Source: Membranipora membranacea (taxonomy: Eukaryota; Bryozoa; Gymnolaemata; Cheilostomatida; Membraniporidae). Taken from it: a stretch of DNA of 64,000 nucleotides. The notes beneath the pieces are model-generated. The model did no database searches. It saw only the letters and a program-made list of their open reading frames with translations, and was not told where the DNA came from. The position numbers and the translations under genes were made by a program. Positions 46,921 to 61,900 of the stretch are shown in pieces (positions within the stretch are counted from its first letter, which is position 1; every line of letters starts with the position of its first letter). The stretch lies in contig OU612075.1 of NCBI GenBank assembly GCA_914767715.1, positions 6,822,001 to 6,886,000 of the forward strand. Direction: 5' to 3'.

Positions 46921-49900
46921 TCACTTCACTCCAAAGTTTGAGTAATTGTTGAAATCTGACAGATATGAAGATACAAAGTCATAAAGAAGCTCAAAGCTTT
47001 CCTGAAAATAGAACAAAAATAAATCATCGGAGTCTAGCGTTCCGCTTACTATGTTATTTTTATGTTAATGATATTGGACACCATCCCTTGGTTAAGATTC
47101 ATTTCTTACAACATGTTATTTGGATTTGAACTAATGATTTAACTCAGAAGAAAACTTTACATAACCATATCTAGGATAGCCGTACGGATTTATAAAGGAG
47201 TGGAGAATTTTGTAACTCAGACGATATGTGGAACTAAACATGGTGTACACATTAGCTAATCAACCCATTATGTAGGAACTATATTGAAACAACTTACATA
47301 ATCGGGAATGAACTGAGGTCGACTTCGACGAGCTAGCTTTAGTTCTAGTACAATGTCTACCTCCTGCTCAATTCTTGCTCTCTGATACAGATTCAGGGCC
47401 ACTATAAGAAGACCAGTCAGTCTAATTCCATTCCTGTAATGATATGAAGATGGAATAAACATATAGCAGCAGATCTGAAAGTCCCCTAATAATGATAATT
47501 TGACAAGGCTGTGATGAAACATTGTGCGTAGCGCAAAGTCTTTTTTGTGATTTCTACCAGCAGACTCATGTTCACTAGTGCTGTGGCTCACTTGAAATTT
47601 GCACAGGCTTCGGATGGACACCCCTGAACTATGTGATCGGTCAAAGTCAAAATGATTTTGGTACTGGAAGGGAATCAAACCCTCAACAGACTGGTAAGTG
47701 ACAGACATGCTTACCACTGAACCAAACTGAAAGTCACCTATAGTCTCATAAACATGCTAGAAATTTGACAAAAGATAAAGAACAGTAATATAATTTACCT
47801 GCATAACACTGTGACGACGTCACGTCCTGAGGTTACATATTTCTCTAGTTTGGTACATAGACTGACCAGCTGAGCTTCCGAGGGGAGGTTACTTTTCATT
47901 TCTACCTCAATATGCAGCACTTCATGAGTTATCTATGTGTATGTTGGAATAAAAATCATCCATCAATAAGTCAGTACTTTTTGTAATTTATCTTAAAAGC
48001 GGTTCAACCTGTTGTTCAGACGTTCTCAGACTTATTTTGCACTTATGTGTAACATAGCATGTCCCTAGGTTGTCAACCAGTTAAAGCGCAATACACGCCA
48101 ACGCCAACAATCACAAACGCGAATGTGGTTGACTGTGGGCTCACCTGGGAGCTAGTCGAGCACAGTAGTGTATCTTCTGTAGCATTGAGGCTATCCTCAC
48201 CTCCCCCAGTGATCAGGTTTGACGAGAGACACTTCACAGTAATTCCAGAATATGTCTGTTCTGTATCAACTTCATCCGGCCAATAGATGTCCTCATCCTG
48301 TTAAGCAATAAGGGTAGTTGTTCTGGGTTGGAAATTGTTTTCTCCAATTCACAAGCTTTTTGCAACTTTTAAGTACAATACGGTCATGACATTCTGTTTG
48401 TTTTAGGCAGAGGTATGGTCACCATGGTCGTACATATTCTTAGGTTAACAAATCATAACTAAATATCAAACATTTGGATATTATGTCATGTTGACTTTAC
48501 CATGGTGTAAATCAGTTAAATATGTGGGCTCAAACACAAATAAAATACATGAAGTTTATTATGTATAGTGGTGATATTATTTTTAACCACTTTCAATCAC
48601 ATAAAATGACAAAATTTGAATCAGATACTGGTAGTAGTCTAGCCACACTCACCAAGCAATCATTCAGATAGACAATGACAGATGTCTTCTTCTCTATGAT
48701 CAGAGACCAGAAATCTGCTCTAGTATCCGGGAGTGGTGTTTGTGTAGCAATGAAACCTCTCCTTGTCTGATACGACTGAAGATAAGAGGAACACTGATCT
48801 ATATTCACGGATTAGGGGAACATATCTGACCCTGAGCAGGCAAATGGAAATTTATGTATGATTGCTGTATTCGATATCTCATCTTTGATTGGCTCAAAAG
48901 TTCAGTAATTTTACAACCCACCCCTTGCAGAACATTTGTCAAGTAGCTTGCCTGAGTTTTTAAAGGTCGTTGCTGGGATGTCATCCATTGCATTATGTTA
49001 AAGATGCCAGAATTTTCGCTAGATCCGATTACTGACACCAAGTTATACTACTGATTTGATTTCTCCACCGATAGCCATCCTGTACATTCGACCACTAACT
49101 TATCAACGTATTAATATCACTGAAGAAGGATAATTTCACAAACCAGCTCATAATTGTCATAGGTTCTGATTTTGCGTGTACTGTATGGGCACATAAAAAT
49201 AACTATATTGAAATAGTAGGCCTATGTATATTTTTATGTAGGGGAGCAGCCCGGTTTGGGTTATTGGTTCAGGGATATGTATTACAAACAAAACCATCAC
49301 TAATTTTGCCATCAGTTGATGTGATAATTACTCACATCAACGGTGACCGCATTAATGTAATCATCTGGAGTAGGCTTTCCGGCTAATATTACTCTTGCGT
49401 TATCCACTGCAAAAAAAAAAATCCAATCTTACCTTTATGATCTGATCTACATCAGAACAGTTGACATGAATTACCTTATACCATGGTTTGAGTCAACTTA
49501 TAACTGGCCACATTCTCACAAAGAGCTGATAGCCAGAAAAAAAAGGTAAGATATAGACTACCACTTTCAAAATACCCAGAGACAAATTATTTTGAACACT
49601 TTTGCAGCTTTCATTTATCAATTATAATGCACCAGATTACGGGACATGTCAGCAAATTACTGAAGTATATACACCTATCAAACAAACACTTATGAGGGAG
49701 AAGCTGGTTTTGACCGTGGGTGAATAAACAATGCCTTCAAATCATGCCCTAGTGTACCATGTAAAAGGTTATGAGCAGCATTCTTCATCTATTGTTAACC
49801 AAAATACCGATATATGATTAAATGGGCAATCTCACTCACGTGGTAATACCCTTCCATCTCTGTTTTTGCTTTGGTTTTCCTCAATGTTACCATGAGAGAA

Positions 49901-49981
49901 AGCTGTTGGCTTGAGAATAGGTGAGGTAAGTCGAATCTTGTTAAACTGATCCTTCATAATGGTTGGATTTCCTCGGCCAGG
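46921..49981 (-). CDS. Gene C exons 22-28: degenerate phosphatase domain D2
   Basis: Landmarks: NQSKNRDGRVLP, KPTPDDYINAVTVD, FIATQTPLPDTRADFW, DIYWPDEVDTEQ and VTVLCRNGIRLTGLL. The WPD loop is missing and the signature Arg position is Leu, as in B, so catalysis is not expected. The last exon (47001-46921) ends YSNFGVK and TGA. This 3' part differs more from B than the 5' part does. Confidence 0.88.
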
Positions 49982-52900
49982 CTACCAAGAAAATCAGCAA
50001 TAACATCGGGTCATGTTTATGGATCATGCAGGATAAGCATTTCATCTATGAATGTATTGTTTAGGACAGAGATATTTGATGTTGTGCCCTCTCCTTATGT
50101 AGGGACATAACTCATAACGTTTAGGTCTTGACACAATGATGTGGTGATTGACATATGCAAATTTTATCTTATAATTTGATTGCTGTAAGAGTCAGAGTAA
50201 AAAGCATTCACAAAAAAACAGACCTCCAAAGCCAACATTGTCTATTTGTAAATTATATTCATATTAATTCAAATACCATTCGCGTGCAAAAAGAAACAAA
50301 TATCTGATGCGAAGGATTTTTTAGCTAGGTGTGTAGAAAGATGAGATCTGACCGCAAAACGGCTACAAGACCATAAACAAATATGGGGTTTCTATTTCCC
50401 AAAGACGTGCATCGTTCTGACTGCATGTTCAGTATTTAGTTATGTTTGATCCATTGTCTAATTAGATAAGAATTTTATACTTACCTGTTTCCATTTATCG
50501 AGGACAGACTGGAACTGTGAACAATCTACAGCTGTATCACCGCAAGTAAGAGCCTCTGATACAATACTGTACAGGAATGAGTATTGTGTCTATAAATGAA
50601 CACAAAAACTATGTACAATGTATGAAGAAGTGCCTAACATTTTGTGACACCAGATAAAACACGCCCACAACTATTTCGGATCACAATCGGATTAGCCAAG
50701 TAGAGCCTTCTGAGCTAGGTTAGATTGTATGCCTGGAGGTGGTTGCTGTCTCACACTGACAAGCTATTCAGCCTTGTTTGATTGTATCAGGGCTATGCCT
50801 CCCAGTTGTCCATCTATTTAAGTTTGCCCTTTTGCCTCTTTGAAAAGGGGGAGATGGATACTTTTAAGGTATTAGGTGGGAATTAAGGCATTGTGTGGAA
50901 CAAATCTTTGAGGTGAAATTAACCACGATGAAGATATAAGTTATCAACAGCAGAGAAAAGCAGTAAAAACAGTGCAACTCAATATGCAAAGCAGATATAT
51001 AATATCAGAGACCGAACTGCGAATATTATTATTATTACATAGAAGTATTCACAAATTGTTTGCGAAAGCACACCCCCCCCCCCCCCTCTTTAGTTTCATA
51101 ACAACTACTCACAGCAGTTTGGACCATCTGTGTTCTCTGAAGTCTCATATTATGCACACATCTCATCACATTAGTAGTCCGATGTCCGGATTTCTTAGAG
51201 TCATGTGCCTCATCTACCAGAAGGTCTAAACCGATAAATGTTCCAGTCCGACCCACTCCATCACTGGTAAAATGGCAATTACAGAGAATCATATTTTAGG
51301 TTTAGAGGAAACACCGGATAGACTATCTGTTAGCTTATATTAGGCAATATTAGAATTAATTTTCTCAGAGTGTGCTCAAACAACAATCAAATTATACCAC
51401 CAAATTTCTACTTGCTAAAGGTGAATGAAGAACAAGAGTGTCCTCTATTGTTCAAAGTGTAGGCAAAAATAAGTAATTGTTGCTTTTTGGTTCTTTCTAA
51501 TAAGTGAAACTGGCAACCTATTATATTGCAGTTCCAAACAAGACTTGTCAAATATAAAAAGCACTCTGGCTCTCTGGCGCTCTGGCATTGAACAACAGGT
51601 TTTTTATTTGTGATAAATTAATTTTCAAATTTGTTTTACCTGCAATGAACGATGACAGGATTTTTGTGAGAGTTCATGTCTTGTTTCACTCGATGTCTCA
51701 AGCTAAGAAGGCCTGATGTTGTTGGTACTCCGTGATCGGGCCACTGAGTGAAGTGGAAGTGTTTTACATGTCTAGCTGGACCCTGAAATATTGAAAACAA
51801 TATTAAATAATATGAATTGTATTTACCGTCAATAGAAGTAAATACCACCATTAAAATCATTAAAACAGCAAAAATAGTCCAATGTAGATGTTCACTCTTT
51901 AAATAGGAGTGTGTATGTTTTATGTACTAGAACATCAAGAAAGACCATTCTGTGTGCGAAAATATTGAAATGGATGAAAGCAAATCAGCTTTTGTAGATA
52001 TCACAAACGGTGAATTCCCATGCATGGAAGTCTTCTATAGATACAATCAGCCGCTCATGTAAACTTACATTTTTGAAGGAGTATTTGAGTTTTCTGACCA
52101 CATATTCTGCAAACTGCTGTTCCTCAACAAGTGTGATGGTGAAATTACCTATTGTCACTTTACCTGTATCCTCAGGCCAGTACACAGCGCACTTCAGCTG
52201 TGTATAAAAATTGATTATAATTATTTGTAGATTTTCACTGTGTTTCCATGTAAATTTCGAGCTCGAACTGAGTTGTCCCCTCTTGGCTTGCCCTAGAAAG
52301 TTTATATTATTTAACAAAATCCATGAGAAAATTATGTGGCAGACCGATATGAAGTTAAATCTGATAAATCTAAGGGCAAAAATATGGTAAGACTCTTACC
52401 TTTCCAGCCTCTATTGGATTGGTGAGCATAACAACTGTTGACGACGTTGTGTCATGGATAAGTCTCCACGTATCTTCTTTTGTGGTTTTGTTCGGTCCTG
52501 TGAGAATAATTACATTTATACAATTCATTGAATTGAAAGTTTATCACATCCACAATTTTCAAAGTATTTCCTGATTACTAATTAAGATTAGATTGCATTG
52601 GCTGTGCGATGCATTTCTCATGAATCAGCTCATCCTCATGGATATAGTATCGTATCGCTATCATCTAGTAAATATCTTTCTACTTTTGATACCAAAACAT
52701 TAACACTTATGGTTAAAAAAGAGTGTCTGCTTATATCATACCTTGGGATGCTATGAAACGTTCTTTTCCATTGTAATCCTGTAATAATGTTTGATAATAT
52801 AGTATGAATAAGTGTCCAATAACAGATCCATGTGAGAATATTTGGTAAAAGACTCTTTAGATCAGTTTTGGTATATAGACTATGGTGAACATGCTATAAG

Positions 52901-55900
52901 CATATATTATGTACTAGAGTAGTTAAGTTTAGAGGTACGAGGGAATGGCAATGCATAGCACGAGTATTTGTCATGGATGTATATTTGTATGCAACCTCAA
53001 ATTTAATGTGCATTCAGTTCAACTGTACAAGAAACAAAGAAGCATAGAGCCTCAATGCTGCCAACTGTTTGATTGGTTCATTTTTTGACAGTAAAGAAGG
53101 TAGTTGGAAGTTTATCTTACCTTTATGTAGTTAGCATTGATGTAATCGCTGTCGTAGCCATGAGAAACTTTTAACTTTACTCTATTCGCGTCAGCTTTAG
53201 AAACACAAACAAAAGATAAATATTCGATTTTCCTTTAGTCTTTCAAGAAGTGAAATAAAAAAAGAGGTTTAAAATCAGAGAATCAAAATTTGCATGCGTT
53301 ATCTGATTGAGCCTATTGAACAAAATTAATTACAGCTCTGGTTTCTTACTTGCTGTGATGTTCTTGAATCTATTTTTATCTACATTCTTGGGTATCCTGC
53401 CAACCTTGCAGACCAGCTCAGGACTTCCAACTTTCTGTAAATAAGATTTAAAATAAATCTGATTGCCTTTCTATCTGTATGGTCAGGAGCATTGTTATTT
53501 ATATTTGTGAAAGGGACTAGGATAAAAGTATTTTATTCTACCTGAAGTGGTGAAGAATTTTGACAATAGTGGAATGTACATGTATTTTGGCCTTGATATG
53601 CTGTTGAGTGGTGTTTTGACCCACCAGAAATAGGTTTGGATTTTGGGGTTTAGTCCGGGGGGAATTTTGGGCCTGGAACTTTTGCATTGTACACCATAAC
53701 AAATCTATGTAACTGTGACCAACAAAATAATATGTAATTGCACTTTGAGTATCTATATCTAATTTGGAGGAGAGAATACTACCATGTGGTCTAATAAGAT
53801 TCTCTAGATGTGATTGGGCCAGCTAATCTAGATCAGAAAACACAGCCCGGCCCATTATTGCCAACTTGCACAGTGTGGCCCACCAAGACCGTCAGGCATG
53901 ATTTTCAGTTCGGCCAAGCTCATCGCAATCGGAATTGTCCATATAAAACTGGCCAAGTGTGGACAAAGGTCTGTCCACACTGGGCCATATCTGGCTAAAT
54001 AAACGGAATTTATTCACACAGTATTTTGTTTCATAGGTCAAAAACTTACATTGAACTCATCCCTGAATGGATAAGTTGGATTGTTCTGATGTTCAGTCTG
54101 CACAATCTGATATATATCTTGTACTGGGATATCGTGGGCATCAGGCAGAGAGGAGCCCATGTTCTGATATGTATCCCTTTCTTCATCAACCATCTGTCTG
54201 CGTGTCGGGACGTGTGGTGCTGTCTCTCCATCAGAATCATTTCTGACTTGAGGATTTATGGCAACTTCAGGCATGACTGGAGTTTGTGGCCTCTCCGCAT
54301 CTGAGATGAAATATGAGGTAAAGTCAACAAGAATTAGATTATATTAGATCATTTATTTGGCAATATTGTCAATGACATAATTATTATAATGATAGTATTG
54401 GAATGTCTCTGCTATTTAAAACTTAATACTAACAGGTATAAAACTATTTAAAAATCTGCTGGTCCTTACTTTTGGCAAAAGGTATTTGGATCTTGGGCAT
54501 GAATAGCAGTCATTTAAAATATGTTCATCCCGGGTGGCATAGTTTGTGGTTAAAATATGAATCCTTTCGACTAAGTAGTGATGTCCACAGAAAAGTTGTT
54601 ACAGAAAAGATGTTTAAAAACCAAGCTCAATCTCCATGCCTCTCAGTGCGTGCGTGGGTCGCGTGCGATATTCTTAAAAATTGTGATTGTGATTGTCTGA
54701 GGGTGAGAATTAAATACTTGTACATTATTGTTCGAGGGAGTTAGAAGTGGAGAAAGGCTGATAAAACCACCCAAGTGTTAAAGTGAGAAGATGTAGCTAC
54801 ATTTATGACCATCCCTTAATCTCTGCCGTGAGAGGCTACATCGGCAAAGCTACTATTGTATGTGACAAAAGTGACTGTGCACCATTGGAGTATTTGAAAA
54901 TCTTTAAACCAGTTCCATAACCTAGTGGTTGATATACCAACGATTTGGGTCGTAATCAGGTGTCTGACATTAAGCCCCTGGCAGATCATAAGGGCTGGAA
55001 TAAAGCAGAATACCGAGGAGTTTTCTAAAGGAAAATCAACTATGAAGCAAGTTATACGTACCTTGTCGTTTTGAGCTTTATTATATAACAAATTACACTC
55101 ATTAATACAACGCAGGCTGAAATTCATATACTGGGACAGAAAGCGCAAAATTGTTTTTTTCAAGTTAGGGGCTTTGTATTTTGAAGTGCAAAATGATATG
55201 CAATGATTTTCGGAATGAAATATGAATGGAAATTATTTATGTATTTATGTCAGATACATTCAACTTGAAAATCGCATAACTTTTTTCCGATTTCAACCTG
55301 GGAAGACTCTGTTCTCCACTTTTGACACAGACGTCCTCAAAGCCTGGGTGATCGATATAACAAAAATGTAACAGTTTCCCAAGTTTTGATTATGCTATCA
55401 ATAAAATTCAAGAGATTCGGTTGAGGAAGTGTCGTCTTTTAACATGGATTAAATATTATTTGAGATTTAAATGTGCAACTAACGAGTACTTGAAGTCTTG
55501 GCTAACAGTCAGATATGCCTATAATGGTACGTAAAGAATCTCCGAATTTGGATCGATCAATGGGTATATTTTCATTTGAAAAAAAGGAATATTCGATCAA
55601 AGACCAAAAATTTGTGCTTAATGCCTGATCCAAAAATCCTGAGACAATTTGGTTAAGCGAATTCACATAGGGTGGACAGTATTTTCGTTATCCTTCAATA
55701 TTCAAAGCTGGAAACATTTGTAAAAGCCATATCTGTGGTGAGATATTATAAATCAGTTTCTAACTTACCCTTGCCGACGTCGCAAAAATATTACCACAAA
55801 TATTACTACAACTGCAGCTATGGCAGCAGCCACACTCCCAGCAATACCACCAATTATGGCTGAATTTATCCCAACACCGACTGTAGTTGTTTCTACATTT

Positions 55901-58900
55901 ATTCCTTGTACTAGCGTCGTTAGTGGTTGAGTAGTTGGTACCACAACTAAAAATGAAATGGTTGATTATTATGACATAGATGAGCCTGATTACCCTTCAT
56001 CATCACAAGGACTGATTCCTCTACTGATTCCTCTACTGATATCTCTACTGATATCAGTAGAACAGCTACCTGTGGTTGTCTGAAACAAAAGTATGGCAAT
56101 ACTTCGCATTGACACTATGGCAAGGACTTGCAGCCAGACATCAAGTTAAGGTTATGCACTGCAAGTGCTTGCCATAGTATCAATATTTCGCATTGATACT
56201 ATGGCAAGCACTTGCAGCCAGACATCAAATTGGAGTCATGAGCTCTTTCAGTTCCTTTGCTTGGGCTGTTCATAAATTGACTCCCTAGAATAAACACCTT
56301 CCACAAAACTTTATTACTGGTACATAAGCTAAATTTATAATGAAATCAAAATAATCCTTTGATAGCAAAAATTTTCCTGATGTGTTTAGTGTCAACTTTG
56401 ATTGGCCGAGTGAGCAGATTTTCTTGCTTTACCACAAAAAGGGAGTGTGGCACCTTAGGATTTCCAGCATCACTTTTTACTTGCAAGACATTCTCACAAT
56501 CGGGAAATACCGATTATTAGGTTTGGGTGTACCAGAGTTATCCTGTGTCATCAAGTCTGTAGATGACATACCTTTCAATGGTTCCTGGTTAAGCTGGTAG
56601 AATTCTGTTACATCCACTTCAGTGACAGCCTGGTACCCCACATATATGAAATAGTCCCCTAGTTCAAGTTCTTTGTTTACTACGCCTCCATGCATCTGAC
56701 CATCACCAACAATAAATGTACTGTTAGAATCGGCAAGAGCTATTTTTGCAGTGACGTAGGTGTCTCTGCCATCTATAGTGAGGTTAGTCGTTGTTGTGGT
56801 AGATCTTTTGAGTCTATCATTATAAACCCGTTTTACCACAATCCACAGCGTGCTGAATCTCTGATCAAACTTGTCGATTTCTGTGACTTCAGGTAGAGCG
56901 ATAGTGGTATTGCTTACGTGAATTATTGTTTCCGTACTTGGAGAAGATATATTCAATAATGGATCTACAAAGAACAGAGATTGACAACTGAATACAGGCC
57001 AGAGGAGAGATAAGGTTTCCATTTTTTTAACTTAACAATTAACTGTTTGGTTAGAGCAACTCATTATATGGCACGAAAAAGTAGGAAACTCTGATTGCAA
57101 ACAAACTAATAGGATCAGTGTAAATTTTCAAATCAAGATAACTTTATAGTACTAAGTTGGGCTGAATACGTGCGATGTTTAACGCAAGCAACTCACAGAT
57201 AGTACACGAATAGAAAGATGAACATCGTGCAGAAGAATTCTGATATCTATCACCAATGTTTAATTATTTATGAGGATGTCATTATGTATATATTTATAAA
57301 TACATAATATAGATGCGCTTTCTAACGGTAACATGACACAATACTCCTTGCTCTGACCTTGTCGTTTAGTCAACATCTAATATTGCTCCATAGAAATAAA
57401 AAAACAGCTCGAACTGTTCCCAATCACATATCCTTCATTATCAATTAGCTGTAACTTGAGGCAAATACTTACAATGAGGTTTTGTCCAAAGATAGATAAA
57501 ATTCGAACTGTGGCCGAATCCTTCATTTTTAAGTAGAGCTTTAACCTGACACTCGTACTGGACCTGAGGGAGGAGTCCATCCACTTCAATATGAGATATC
57601 CCAGAAGTATTAGTATCAAAAGTCAGCACCCTGGCGGATGCAAAGTTAGCATCCATAATATTAAAGGTGTTGTTTTCCACCTTGCAGTCAACCTGCAATG
57701 GAATGAGAATATCAGGGCCAGCACATCAAGATGCTCTGATTATCTGAGATGTTCAATATAATTTGCAATTGTCATCAATCTGTATGTATAGCATAGCCTA
57801 TAACCTTTTTGTCAATGTAACATAAGACATAATCATGAATGTTTATTTAAAAATAACTGAAAAAAATATTCCTTTAACTTAAGTGTTAGTGATTGTGACT
57901 CTGTTTCACCAACCTGATATTTTAAGATTGTTGCATCATCATAGTTTTCAATAAGAGCCCACTCCAGTTTAGCTGAATCATTTCTCCGCTCCACAAATGC
58001 GAGACTTTCGGGAGCTTCAGGGACTGGAAATAAATGTCGTAAAAATGAACCACAATCTTAATCACAAAATAATTTGATCATTTTTGAGATTGAAAAATGG
58101 ATTACAACGAGTGCTGAAAGACCTCTGAACAACATGTTTAGTATTAGATACATCACAAATACAGTGTTGTAGATTTAAATTAGTTGTATTGTATTAGTAT
58201 AATTGTTCAATAATAATGCTTTGAAAATGATCTCCATCCTTGCCTTCCAATGTTTTATACAGTTTAGACCAGACTAGCTGCTGATATCCACCAACGAGAT
58301 TTGCAGAGACTGTGATCATGAACTCGGCACCCTGATTGCTATAAAAGCTCCATTCTCCAGAATTAGTTTGGTTATTCAGTGTGCCAGACTGATAAGTTAT
58401 TTTCACTGTTTGGACACAATCATCACCCTGTAAATGTTCAATAGGGTCAGTAGTCAGAGCCCCTCAGACTCTTGCCCACCGTCCGACGGTATTATTATTT
58501 ACCATGGCAGCAGGCAGAGAATATACTATCATACATAGTATTCTTCATGGTTTATCCAACAGAAATTCTCAATTTAATAAAAAACAAGGACGTATTACAA
58601 CAGTGTTTATACTTTTGACCAGCGAGTAGACAATGTAAGAGCAGAGTATTTTTGAGCCTTTTGTATCAGATTATGGAAGGGTTTAGTTTGTCTTATCGAT
58701 TTATGACTGAGACTTATTGACTGAGTTCAAACAATTGATGTTAGACAAGATAATATTTCCAAAATTAAGTTCCAGGCATGGACTTATGAGCCCAGCACTC
58801 GGGTTGCTGTGTACTGATATGTGTTGCATATCAAAGTTGTTGAGGTGTCTTAGGTGCCTTTTGCACCAAGAGGTCTATTCACAACAGCGTGCCATTGTTC

Positions 58901-61900
58901 ATTTGAATTTAGTAGAGACTGTAAAACTGAAGATGCGTCAAGACATCCGAAAAAAATCTGGGTATTTCGTACTAAATGGCTGACCAAAAACCTACTGGGC
59001 GACTAACCAGAAAAGAGGTCCTAAGGACTACAGTCCGCTGTACTCCGGGACTGAGCATACCTGACTCCTCGATTGTCATTTGGCTATCAGTCAGCATAGT
59101 GCGCCCTGTTATTGAGATAAATAAACAGTGAACACTGATTGATTTGTATAGCTTGACAATTGAACTAAAACTGAAATTAATTTGGGTATTCAATTCATTG
59201 CTGTCAAAAGATAGGTTTTTCACAGAATATGCCTATCAATGTGGATCCATTGTATACTGCTAAAAATCTATCATGTTTACAGTATCTGAACAAAAGTCAC
59301 ATCTCACTTTGACTAGACTTACCATTAGGCTAGAAGCAGCTATAGCATAAGTTGTTACGGCATGGACAATATTTGATGGCAGGATATTGATCACGTTTTA
59401 TACTTCATTGGTGTATGTTCTGTAAAATTCACTGGGTGTACCCAGTTGTAGTGGTCATATTTAGAAATTAAAAGGTGTTTTGTTTTGGCATTAAATGTGT
59501 CGGGAAATACTTCCTATTCTGTGTAGTCAAACTAATCTAATCATCAGGGAATTCCAGGTTGAAATTACATTGTGGGATTTGTTGACATGGCAATTAATTC
59601 ACAAAGTAAATATGTAGAGAAGTCTGCTCGTATCAGACCAGCACAAATTGAAAAATTTCAATTGAATTATGTCAGACTTCTTATGGGACTAGTATGATAC
59701 TGTATGGTCTTAAGACCACTGTCTTGGGGCAATTACCAACAACATTTTTGATGTTTCAATTGCCTCTTATGTCAATTTTTGGCTGGATATCTTTTGCATA
59801 ACACATGAGCAAAGAGTTCAATTAGTGCCTCACTTTTCAGCAAAGAAACCCAACTGTCAGAGTCTGAAAAACTTAGATATGCCAGCTTTGCATGCTTTCC
59901 TAACATGCTAATGACATGATATGGGGATATGCGGTAGCGCTGTCTCTCACCAACCACCTAGTGCAATGATAAAACATATACAATGTAGAACCCAGGACTA
60001 TAGTCTTGACTTGTATCAACTGCATCAAACTCTTGACTTCCCACTTATCACATATATCGACAGTGTGAATATTTGGGATATGCAGTAGGGCTGCGGCTGA
60101 CCTCTTCATCTGGGTACACACTTTTTTCCTACGTCAAATTTGTCTCACGTCTTGGCTGGTTTTTGTCTTGTTCTCATTGAGATGTAGTGCTATCGCTGAC
60201 CACCTTTTAAAATGATGTGATAGAATATCTTGTTGAAATCATACATATAGTCGTGTTTCCTGCTGACCATATTAGCCATATTAATCACTTAACATTTCAC
60301 TTACCTAACCGATTGTGAAGAAAATTGCAGGTATGCTGCCGCTGACATGATTGCTACAACCGGGTACACTCTCAGTTTTATATTCAACACGTTGTTTATA
60401 CCCTATTTTAAAACTCGTAAAATTTCACTTATTATAAGCCATTTTGAGAAAAATTGCGATATCCTGCCGCGCTGCCGATCTTCCGCTGACATGATCGCTA
60501 CACTAGACACTAGACCAAGTTTGGTCAATTTGCCTGCATTCCGAGTGGCTTCCAATCCACTGGTCACGCCGCGGCGTGACCAGTGGATCGGGAGCAACAG
60601 GCATGCAGGCAATTGGATCAAACTTGTTCTAGGTTACACCCTTATTTCTTTATATTCAGCACGTTATTATACCCTTGAAACAACTTTTATTTAAACTCTT
60701 AATATTTCACTCATTAAAAGCAATTTTTAGAGGAAGAGAGGATACGCTGCCGTGCTGCCGCTGACATGATCGCTACAACTGGATACACCCTTTATATTAG
60801 ATTCAGCGCATTGTTCCACCCTAGAAACACCTTTTATTGAATTCTTAACATTTCACTTATTATATGCGGATATGCGGATATGCTGCCGCAAGACGGTATC
60901 ATACTAACCTCATAAAGATCTGACATTATACTTATTGAAAATTTTTAATTTGTTCTGATCTATCACGAGCAGACTTTTGCAAGTTTACTTGGTAAATAAA
61001 TTGGCAAGTCAACAAGATCCCCACAATGCAGTTTCAACCTGGAATTCCCTGAAGATTAGATTAGTAATATTACACAGAATAGGAGTTATGTCCCCATACA
61101 TATAATGCAAAAACAAAACACCTTTTAATTTCTAAATATGACCACTACAACTGGGTACACCCGGTGAATTTTACAGAAGAAATATCAATGAAGTATAATA
61201 TGCGATCAGTTTCCTGCCAACAAAAATTGTCCGTGCCATTTTTTTATAGAGCAGTTACAGCTCGGCTGCTTCTGGCCTATAGGATCCTAAATTAAAAAAT
61301 TTGCGTTGCATATGCAAATTATAACATTTAAAAAATATTATTTACGCATGTTTCAATACCATCTCTTTGCCAACCATCTCACTCACCACTGCTCCCACTT
61401 ACTTGCACAAAACTGCTGAGAATCTGTGTATTTCTCATCGAAGACATCCTGTCCATTAAAGTTTCTCACAACCCGTATTCTGGCATAATATGGCTGAGTA
61501 AAGTCTGGCACAGTGAGAACAGCAGACCTCTCAGTCTCTGGGCAGATAGATTGACTGCTGAAACATGTTATCTCTGAGTTGAAGTTACTACTAGTAGAGC
61601 ATGTTATCTTGAAGCCTCCTCCTGTTATATTCTGATTGTCCAGCTCTCTAGACATGTAGCCAATTGGATCACCCCACAAGAGCTGAACATCATTTTCTGC
61701 CGTACCAGATATGTTCGCAGTGATTCCAGTCACAACTAAATACTCTGCAAAACAATTTATTTTCATCAGCATTTGAAGGAAGGCTCATAAAGTTGGAATC
61801 AATCTTATGATTTCCTGGTCAATCCAGTTTTCTGACAATTGCCAACACTTTAGTTTGTACAGCTGAAGGTTGCAGTGTTCCGTCATATATATTGACATTG

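Larger units (their letters stand above)
59326..61279. mobile_element. 1954-bp foldback DNA transposon inserted in gene C intron 5
   Basis: Gene B reads straight through at 39538 (CCATTAGGATCC), so the insertion borders are exact. The ends TAGGCTAGAAGCAGC and GCTGCTTCTGGCCTA are inverted repeats that continue as imperfect arms of about 315-320 bp (59326-59640 and 60957-61279). The interior has about four repeats of roughly 145 bp and a nested palindrome. No transposase frame is seen. The target contains TA. Confidence 0.85.
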
